DNA of 64,000 bases from Pythium myriotylum (taxonomy: Eukaryota; Oomycota; Peronosporomycetes; Pythiales; Pythiaceae), in NCBI GenBank assembly GCA_023091665.1, contig JALJCQ010000015.1, forward strand, positions 2,232,001 to 2,296,000, given 5' to 3'. Within the stretch, counting starts at the first letter, position 1. The number at the start of each line of letters is the position of its first letter. The notes under the pieces were generated by a model, which ran no database searches, had not been told where the DNA came from, and saw only the letters and a list, made by a program, of their open reading frames with translations. The position numbers and the translations under genes are program-made. Below, piece by piece: positions 57,757 to 64,000 of the stretch.

Positions 57757-59943
57757 ATGGCAGCCGTTGAGGAGCTACGCAGACAGCTCCTACCTCTGCG
57801 CGGCGCGCTGAGCCGGCTCGAGAGCCCCGCAGAGGGCTCCACGTCGCCGACGTCATTAGACGGTACGCGCCCTCGCATCGTGTGGATCCACAGCGAGTTC
57901 CCTACGGACTCGGCGGCCGTCGACGCAATCCACGCGGCTCTCAGCCTACTCGCTCGCCTCGCGCGACTCGACGCCCGCGCGTGGGAACGCGAACTTCTTG
58001 AAATATGGCCAAGAGAAAAGTTCAGCAGGTGGATGGCCGAAGAGCTTGGCACGTACGCGATGCCAAAGATTCCAGAACCTTTCTTGCTCGGGCTCGTCCT
58101 CCAGGTCTCGAGACTCAACGATTTGGACAAGCTACACGACGCCAACAACGCGAAAGACTCGGTAGCTCAAACCATGAGCGGATCTGTTCATGTGATGATC
58201 GAACTTCATCACGAAGATGGTGCAAGTGAAGAAGTCACCGACACGCTGCAGAATATTTTGATAATAGTCGAGGCACAGCGCCGTGGAAAAACTCACCCAC
58301 GGTTTGTAGTCGAAGAGGTGAGTTATTTCGTGGCATCGCTTGTTGCGCTGAATCGAGATGGCCTACTTTGCGTCGAAAAGCTTGTGGAGGCTGACATCCG
58401 CATCCGCCAACTTCCAAGGCTCGACATTGATTCGTCAATAGAGAGTCAACGTATTGTCGCTCGTGCGCTGAGAACTCTGCTTCAGGTTCAGATCCATCCA
58501 ACTCTCCGGAAGATTGGCGTGCACACTGTGGTCGTCTCCGACATGACTGCGCCGCAACACCTACCAGCAATATTATCCGCGTTGCAACATAGCAAGTGCG
58601 TTCGCACTGTGGAGATCAAGATCGGCGACGACACCGTGATCGAACGCGAAGAACTCGAGAAGAAGATCAAGTGGTGGGTGCTCATAGCGTACACAATTTT
58701 GAGTTCTCATTCAAATCACATTATCGACCACCTGAGCATGGATTTGGACAACTTTTGGGAGATGTATCATGAAGCGGTGTATGCTACTCTCACGTTGCAA
58801 CCGGCCATCCGATCGGTCTGCCCGAAGAACCGCGTGGTGAATGATGCGAGCGATCAAGTGACAGCAAGTCGCTTCTATCTTGTCAAACCACGCGATGAGA
58901 TGACGAGGGTTGTTGAGCGCAGCGGTAGTAACGTCGAGTACGAAAGCGAGAGCGAAGATAGCGAGTACGGGAGTGAAAACGACGACGATGACAATGTTGA
59001 TGAGTCGAAGCCTCTCAATGGGTGGAGTAAGTATGAGTGTCCGATTGCAACTTCGGATGTCGAGGATGATGGACTCTACGTGGCGAGCTCTCCAATTACG
59101 GCACACGTTCTACACTGCGTGGAGGATCATGACGAATGGATGGGAGTGTTCCTTCCTGGCAAAGGTGAAGCGTGGGTCCATGTGACTGACTTGGAAGAAG
59201 CCACCCCCCATACTGCATTCAAGGACCGCTCGACGCGGCCCTCATTTGCTAGGTTCACCATCGAGAAGATGAATGATGACACAATGCCTTTTGTGTCTGG
59301 TCTTCTTGAGATGGTTGGTCGTGATTTAGAGACGCTGGAGCTCATGGACTACAACTGTGATGGGGACGTTGGTTTTAGCGAATGGACTCGGGATGTGATG
59401 GGCGCATGCAGACAGCTCCGATCGCTGGATGCAGTATTCTACGATGATGTGGCTTCGCTCGTTGAATGCGCCGAAGAGAAGTTGTGCCACCTTGAGGATA
59501 TTTGCCTCTGGTCATATCCTGGTTCACCTCACGATGATGAATGCTTCTTGTTCAACGCGTTAGCAGACGCTGATCATCCGCTCTATGGAAGCTTGCGATC
59601 GCTGAGTATAGGACTCTGTATACACAGCGCAGATAACAGCGAGCTGATCAACGCGGCACTCAAAATGCTCGAGCGCAATCGCCACATGGATTTCATCAGC
59701 CTTCGCTTTCGGGTCGTTGATACCACTAGTTCCGCGATTCATCATATCAAAGAGGCGCTTGGAAGATTTGCTGACGAGAAAATTGGGATTCCAGTATCGC
59801 ATCTTCACATATCGAGCAAAGTTGCACTGATCAGCGTCATCAACGAGAAGGATATGGGCCTTGACAGTGCAATCCTATCTTCAGTTTTTGAGTTTGCCGC
59901 GCCATGTCGAACGCGTCATGTTTCGGTGTCGTTCATCCCTTAA
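57757..59943 (+). CDS. Leucine-rich family protein G
   Basis: 728 residues, ATG at 57757 (MAAVEELRRQLLPLRGALSRLE). It shows the family plan with a central part (IRIRQLPRLDIDSS), an acidic Ser-rich insert (YESESEDSEYGSENDDDD), the PGxG motif as VFLPGKGEAWVHV near residue 463, and repeats such as LETLELMDYNCDG, LRSLDAVFYDDV and LEDICLWSYPGS. The closing motif is SAILSSVFEFAAPCRTRHV. It is on the opposite strand to proteins A-E and in tandem with F, 129 bp away, so the family forms two facing blocks interrupted by the Gypsy element. No targeting signal. Confidence 0.75.
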   Translation: MAAVEELRRQLLPLRGALSRLESPAEGSTSPTSLDGTRPRIVWIHSEFPTDSAAVDAIHAALSLLARLARLDARAWERELLEIWPREKFSRWMAEELGTYAMPKIPEPFLLGLVLQVSRLNDLDKLHDANNAKDSVAQTMSGSVHVMIELHHEDGASEEVTDTLQNILIIVEAQRRGKTHPRFVVEEVSYFVASLVALNRDGLLCVEKLVEADIRIRQLPRLDIDSSIESQRIVARALRTLLQVQIHPTLRKIGVHTVVVSDMTAPQHLPAILSALQHSKCVRTVEIKIGDDTVIEREELEKKIKWWVLIAYTILSSHSNHIIDHLSMDLDNFWEMYHEAVYATLTLQPAIRSVCPKNRVVNDASDQVTASRFYLVKPRDEMTRVVERSGSNVEYESESEDSEYGSENDDDDNVDESKPLNGWSKYECPIATSDVEDDGLYVASSPITAHVLHCVEDHDEWMGVFLPGKGEAWVHVTDLEEATPHTAFKDRSTRPSFARFTIEKMNDDTMPFVSGLLEMVGRDLETLELMDYNCDGDVGFSEWTRDVMGACRQLRSLDAVFYDDVASLVECAEEKLCHLEDICLWSYPGSPHDDECFLFNALADADHPLYGSLRSLSIGLCIHSADNSELINAALKMLERNRHMDFISLRFRVVDTTSSAIHHIKEALGRFADEKIGIPVSHLHISSKVALISVINEKDMGLDSAILSSVFEFAAPCRTRHVSVSFIP

Positions 59944-60299
59944 TTAAGAACGCCAGTCTACATCTGCGTCGGAACCACTTGTAATTTTGCTTGATCGTAC
60001 ACGAACAATACCTCCTAGTCGAGTGAGCGATCTACGAGCTCCAGAGTCGTTCGGATGCTCGATAGCCGGAAACCTGACATATTGTTGAGTGTCTAAATCC
60101 CTTGGTGTGATTACGTCGAGCGGCACTATCCGTGAGAGGCCAACAATCTTCGGACAATCCTTGCTACGAGCGGCCAAAGGTGAAAATCAGATTCTCTCCA
60201 GTTCTTCGGACATTTAGGCCGTTTTCAGACACTTTCAGTACGGGAAAATTCAACACTTCTGCCAAGATGACAATTCATCTCTTACAACGCACGCGCATC
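59944..60299. other. Convergent spacer between family protein G and the M64-like gene
   Basis: 356 bp between two stop codons. No feature recognised. Confidence 0.3.
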
Positions 60300-60870
60300 C
60301 TACACGGAAAACTTCTTCTCAGCCTCAAGAAGGAACGAGTTGATCCGGACGGCGGGTGAAGAGAACTTGACGCGCACGACCCACGAGCCTGTGGCGCCAC
60401 CTGTGGCCTCGCTGAGGTTTGCGACAAACTGGTCACGGAACTGCATCTGCTCGACGTCACCCTTGAGCCACCTCACTGTGTACTTCTCCTGAGCCGCGAG
60501 CTCTGGGAATTTGATCTTGAACGGGTCCGAGTCGCTGCGTAGCTGCGCAATTGGGAGGGCCTTGACAGTCGCGACGTTTGTGAACGCATCGACAGTTACA
60601 TTCTCAATCTGTCTTGCGCGTCCGAACAACTTGATCCAGATGCTCTCCTGGCAAACCGGGCAGAACTTGGTCGATTCCATATTGCGCATGAGGCAGCGGT
60701 TGTTCGTGGGGCGATATGATTTCACTTTTTTGTTACTCCACGTCGGATACGCTCCCACGTAATCCGGGTTGTCGAAGACAAAGGTGGACTCGTCGCCAAA
60801 CTCGTTCAACTCACTTGTGAATGGAGTGGAATCGCCACCCCAGACACAAGTATGGAGCACACCAAGCGGG
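60300..60870 (-). pseudogene. 3' part of a probable M64 (IgA-peptidase-like) metallopeptidase gene, cut by the Copia element
   Basis: About 190 codons in one frame end at 60300. The stretch YRPTNNRCLMRNMESTKFC followed by PVCQESIWIKL resembles the segment after the zinc site in peptidase family M64. The C-terminal 110 residues (VRWLKGDVEQMQFRDQF, WVVRVKFSSPAVR) look like a beta-sandwich tail. The catalytic HExxH part would be upstream, exactly where the Copia LTR begins. The 5' half may lie beyond the element outside the window. M64 enzymes are usually secreted proteases. The family assignment is from memory of motif pattern. Confidence 0.55.
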
Positions 60871-60878
60871 TGTGCTCC
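60854..60878. repeat. 10-bp perfect inverted repeat at the gene/LTR junction
   Basis: GGAGCACACC (60854-60863), loop AAGCG, GGTGTGCTCC (60869-60878). It spans the presumed LTR start at 60871, so one arm belongs to the host gene. Confidence 0.6.
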
Positions 60879-61159
60879 CACGTCTCACGCCCGGTGGGTT
60901 TCCCCTGCCTTCGCAGGTTTACCACCGGTAGCACAGTCCGGTTCCTCCAAGAGAGGTTTTACGGTACTGAGGAACAGTTGGGGCTGTATCCTAAAAGACA
61001 TATTAGTATTAGATAACCGTGGCTTCGGTCACTCAAATGTAAGACTCTGGTTTTCGCCCCCAAGGAAGGAAGGGAGAGAGAACTTGTCGGCCGCCAAAGA
61101 GCGGTTCCTCTGTGCATCCCAGGACTCAGTCAAGACTTGTGAGACTAGTGCTAATCACA
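60871..61159 (+). repeat. Copia 5' LTR (about 289 bp, left edge inferred)
   Basis: The right edge is set by CA directly before the primer site. The left edge is inferred from TGTGCTCCC where the M64 frame loses sense. It contains a hairpin: CCGGTGG 60891-60897 pairs with CCACCGG 60922-60928, with an inner stem CCTGC-CTTC-GCAGG at 60904-60917. Confidence 0.6.
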
Positions 61160-61161
61160 AG

Positions 61162-61174
61162 TGGTTATGAGCCC
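61162..61174 (+). other. Primer-binding site complementary to the anticodon arm of initiator tRNA-Met
   Basis: GGTTATGAGCCC at 61163-61174 is the reverse complement of GGGCTCATAACC, the conserved anticodon stem-loop of eukaryotic initiator tRNA-Met. Drosophila copia uses the same internal site through a cleaved half-tRNA. The gag start codon ATG (61167-61169) lies inside it. Confidence 0.65.
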
Positions 61175-63641
61175 AAGCTACCCCGATAAGGTCCCGAACA
61201 TCAAGTTCGCTGGCGACTCCGACCAGTGGCCGGAAGCCAGGGACACGATCGAGCTTTACATGCAGTCCCTGTCGCCGCCGCTCATCGGCTACCTCAAAGC
61301 TGAGGATTACGACGGGACCCAGACGTTCACCCTTCGGGATGGAATTGTCCATCCCCCGATCCGCGCGGCGGAGGCCCCTGTCGTTCCGCCGAGCACTATC
61401 GGTGGTGCTCGAGCAGGAGGGGGGTTTGGGGAGGAAAAGGACGACGAGGAGGACGGTGAAGTCCGTCTTCAACGCGACGACCAGCACGGCCGCCGTCAAT
61501 CGGACGGTGCGCGCGTGATCTCGGTCGCGGCGCTCCAGGAGATGAGTAGGGTGGCCTACATAATCCGGAAGTGCCTCGCGAGTGATCTCCATATATTATT
61601 TAATGGCAAACGGCCATTTGACGCTTGGAAATTACTTAACGATCGCTATGGAAAGGACGATGCTCTTGATCATGCTGCTCTGCAGCATGAATTAAGCAAT
61701 TTCAAAATGAAGTTGGGGGACGACCCGGCCGTCTTTGTTGCCAAGTTTGACGTCCTCGTAAATCGTTACGAGTCGGTCACTGGCACCAAGCACTCTGATA
61801 AGGCGCGATCTATGATGCTACGGGAGAAGTTGCCGACCGAATGGGGCGGTCGCATCCAATCCTGGTACGGCCAAGAGACAGTGCTACAGTACTCGGTGCT
61901 GCGATCATTAGTCGAAAGACAAAAGGTTGAAATTAATTCAACTACACCGAAAAAGGAGACGGCTCTTGCGGCAACCACAATCGGTGGTGGGCCGCCCTCG
62001 TCGAACAAAAAACCCAAGCGGGGTTGTTTTGTGTGCCACCTCCAAGGCCACACTGCGCTGGAATGCTCGCAGCTTTCTCAAGAGGACAAAGCAAAGCGGC
62101 AAGCGAATGTGGAAAAGTGGCGCGAGGAGAAGGCAGTGAGGGACGCCGAGAAAGCCAGAAAGGACAAAGAGAAAAGGTCTCTGAAGTCTACTCCTAACAA
62201 AGTGACACTGACTCGGGACGAATTGGTCGCCCTGATCAGGGACGCAGCCGCGAAGTCTGCCGCAGAGGTTGCGCAGAAACTTCAGCGTGAAGGTCGCCGT
62301 TATGGAAACGACGATCCGCGCCAGGCTCGCGGTCACTCACCACCGCGCGAACAGCGTGATTACGCGCGATCACGAGGCCGTAGTCGATCCCCAGAGCGTA
62401 ATCGCGACAATCGGAGTCGTGAACGCGGGAGACGCTACGGATCTCCGAGAAGATCTCGATCTCCGGACAGGAGATCATCATTCTCACCGAAAGATGAGAG
62501 AACTCAGCATGTGCTTTTTGCTCGAGCGCAAGAACAAGGACCAAGGCGAGGTGACGATTTGGGCGAACACCGATTGGGCGTTTCGCATCCGAGTCCCAAC
62601 TTCAACACTCCTGATTTTGGTTGGAGAGGCCACGGCAATTGGCCAGTGCAACCTCGACCAACTGATATCTCGCGGGGACCTCAACAAGGGAAACCGGACG
62701 ACCTCCGACGTTACGGACCCAGTGAGGCATACACCCCCAGAGATCAGGAACGTCAGGAACGTCATTACGAACAGCGGAATCATTGGGCTGATGGTCAATA
62801 CTCCCACGCCCAGCAGAACAATCGGGGTTCCGCTGGTGGCGTATACGGTGGTGGATTCCATGAGCGCGATTGGCGCGAAGGAGACCAGAGAAGCCGTAGC
62901 CAACAAGGAGAGCGGGGAGATCGCAGAGCCAGTGAGGCTCATCGCACAAGTCGTGCTCACGACCACGAGAGATACGATGCGAAGAAGCGACCGCCGCCTC
63001 AGTCGGCACAGAATGCGCCCACTACTAGGGGCGACTCCCGCCATTCTCAACAACCTAAATTGGTCTCGCAATCGGCGAACACCAAGAAGCAAAAGGTGGA
63101 TAAGGTTGAGCGCTTGAAGCAAGCGCATGTTGAGAACGAGCGGATCAAGAATTTCGGTGTGGAGATCCGCGGTCGAACCCCGACGGATGCTGAAATCAAG
63201 AAGCGTGGTCTCGTGCGCCTGGCCTTCACAGGCACCGACGAGATCTGGCGCCGCCCCCGCAAGAGCGCCTACTACCACTACGGCCACGGGATCTATATGC
63301 AAGGCGACTCACCACTGGATGGGTACAGTGATGAGTCTGATGGTGAGGAGCTGGGTCCGATGGGGACACCACTTACCTCTACGACTGCCATGGTGGATGA
63401 GTCGGTCGGGGCTCACAAAGGTGAACCCAAACCAGGACAATCGGTGTCCTCGGTTGCCGATATACCTACACCGACGGCCGAACCTACTAATGTGGACGTT
63501 TCGAAAATAACCACACCGACCGTTGATGGCCCGATCGTACCATCACAGAATTGTCAACAGGACATTTCGGTGGGAGAAGGCGCGGAAGAAGGGCAGATGA
63601 CGCCACCAATGGGAGGTGAGCTCTCTGCAGCGGAGAAGTAG
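61167..63641 (+). CDS. Copia Gag, long form with SR-rich domain
   Basis: 824 residues, ATG at 61167 within the primer site (MSPSYPDKVPNIKFAGDSDQ). The capsid-like UBN2-type part spans about 15-265 (AWKLLNDRYGKDD, LSNFKMKLGDDPAVFVAKFD, LREKLPTEWG). The CCHC knuckle is C287-C290-H295-C300 (CFVCHLQGHTALEC). A charged helix follows, then an Arg/Ser-rich segment at about 377-438 (SRGRSRSPERNRDNRSRERG) like the SR domains of splicing proteins. After a Gln/Gly/Arg-rich stretch a folded-looking block (VEIRGRTPTDAEIKKRGLV) and an acidic tail end at TAG 63639-63641. At over 800 residues it is much longer than typical Copia Gag. Confidence 0.85.
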   Translation: MSPSYPDKVPNIKFAGDSDQWPEARDTIELYMQSLSPPLIGYLKAEDYDGTQTFTLRDGIVHPPIRAAEAPVVPPSTIGGARAGGGFGEEKDDEEDGEVRLQRDDQHGRRQSDGARVISVAALQEMSRVAYIIRKCLASDLHILFNGKRPFDAWKLLNDRYGKDDALDHAALQHELSNFKMKLGDDPAVFVAKFDVLVNRYESVTGTKHSDKARSMMLREKLPTEWGGRIQSWYGQETVLQYSVLRSLVERQKVEINSTTPKKETALAATTIGGGPPSSNKKPKRGCFVCHLQGHTALECSQLSQEDKAKRQANVEKWREEKAVRDAEKARKDKEKRSLKSTPNKVTLTRDELVALIRDAAAKSAAEVAQKLQREGRRYGNDDPRQARGHSPPREQRDYARSRGRSRSPERNRDNRSRERGRRYGSPRRSRSPDRRSSFSPKDERTQHVLFARAQEQGPRRGDDLGEHRLGVSHPSPNFNTPDFGWRGHGNWPVQPRPTDISRGPQQGKPDDLRRYGPSEAYTPRDQERQERHYEQRNHWADGQYSHAQQNNRGSAGGVYGGGFHERDWREGDQRSRSQQGERGDRRASEAHRTSRAHDHERYDAKKRPPPQSAQNAPTTRGDSRHSQQPKLVSQSANTKKQKVDKVERLKQAHVENERIKNFGVEIRGRTPTDAEIKKRGLVRLAFTGTDEIWRRPRKSAYYHYGHGIYMQGDSPLDGYSDESDGEELGPMGTPLTSTTAMVDESVGAHKGEPKPGQSVSSVADIPTPTAEPTNVDVSKITTPTVDGPIVPSQNCQQDISVGEGAEEGQMTPPMGGELSAAEK

Positions 63642-64000
63642 ATGTTTGGGAAGGAGACAGCACTGATGGCCGTTGCATCTGCTTCCGTGGCGACCCTGTC
63701 CGCTGATACGGAGTGGATCGTCGACTCAGGCGCGTCCGCCCACATGACGAAGGACCGCACCATCTTCACCTCTTACACTCCAGTTATGGGCATCGTGGAG
63801 TGTGGTGCCACGACGCATCGGAGCGTCGGCAAGGGGACAGTGCGACTATCGATTGAGGACACTGAGGGGCGCCCGAAGACGCTCTACCTCGAGGACGTGA
63901 TATACGTTCCCGAATTTAAATTCAACCTACTGTCTCTGCGCAAGGCCGTACAGAAAGACGGCATGCGCATCGAATTCGACGATGACGAGTGTCTCATCAC
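63642..64000 (+). CDS. Copia Pol, protease part (runs off the window)
   Basis: It follows the gag stop in the same frame with no spacing (TAG then ATG). The aspartic protease motif is WIVDSGASAHMT with Asp28 and Gly30, followed by VGKGTVRL and VIYVPEFKFNLLSL, a typical Copia protease pattern. Integrase, reverse transcriptase and RNase H are expected beyond the window. Expression needs either read-through of the TAG or reinitiation at the adjacent ATG. Confidence 0.85.
   Translation, partial: MFGKETALMAVASASVATLSADTEWIVDSGASAHMTKDRTIFTSYTPVMGIVECGATTHRSVGKGTVRLSIEDTEGRPKTLYLEDVIYVPEFKFNLLSLRKAVQKDGMRIEFDDDECLI

Larger units (their letters stand above)
60871..64000 (+). mobile_element. Copia (Ty1) LTR retrotransposon, 5' part (continues beyond window)
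   Basis: It consists of a TG...CA LTR, a primer site, a long gag and the start of pol with a Copia protease. The 3' end is outside the window, so target duplication and LTR age cannot be read. All frames seen are open except for one TAG between gag and pol. Confidence 0.85.

Noticed and set aside
1..64000. CRISPR arrays, bacterial operons, ribosome-binding sites, rRNA genes
   Set aside because: None seen; the window is eukaryotic, with spliceosomal introns and LTR retrotransposons.

Overview
The window looks like nuclear DNA of an oomycete (stramenopile). Supporting signs are short GT-AG introns (about 50-80 bp, one of 164 bp), a secreted GH12 glucanase of the type common in oomycetes, a transcription-factor-like protein with two stramenopile-style 'GRW...LRKF...MR.SKKF' repeats, oomycete-like initiator motifs, and chromodomain Gypsy and Copia LTR retrotransposons. 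The genus cannot be fixed from sequence alone.

Layout. (1) 1-2.3 kb holds housekeeping genes: the end of a RecQ helicase, then two intron-containing genes on the minus strand, RPC11/POLR3K (RNA polymerase III) and ELP6 (Elongator). (2) 2.6-13.2 kb is a head-to-tail array of eight zinc-less medium-chain dehydrogenase/reductase (MDR, quinone-oxidoreductase/RTN4IP1-like) genes, one of them a pseudogene. Two more copies sit as an inverted pair at 35.5-38.3 kb and share a 266-bp identical tract. Bases 13.2-14.2 kb hold a dispersed repeat. (3) 14.2-22.5 kb holds the GH12 glucanase, a NEK-like kinase, a SERAC1-like lipase and the two-repeat nuclear protein. (4) 22.5-29.6 kb is gene-poor, with one small hypothetical gene and a Gypsy-like relic in which Gag is fused to a dead integrase-like domain. 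(5) 29.6-60 kb is dominated by a lineage-specific family of about 700-residue leucine-rich proteins (seven members, two of them broken), with a divergent pair of KH-domain paralogues, the inverted MDR pair and a bacterial-PH-like membrane protein between them. A young Gypsy chromovirus (48778-55149, LTRs seemingly identical) abuts one of these genes, which lacks its 5' half. (6) 60.3 kb to the end: the 3' part of a probable M64 metallopeptidase gene is cut by a Copia element that runs out of the window. The Copia element has a half-tRNA-iMet-type primer site overlapping its gag start codon, and gag and pol separated by a single in-frame TAG.

Best candidates for something not yet described: the 'hhxPGxGhxWV' leucine-rich family, the KH-domain pair with a shared unknown C-terminal region, the perfect 12-bp bZIP-type dyad in the MDR array, and unusual features of the two retrotransposons (DNG protease site, extra upstream ORF, UAG between gag and pol, SR-rich Gag). 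All domain calls rest on reading the sequence; no database search was run.
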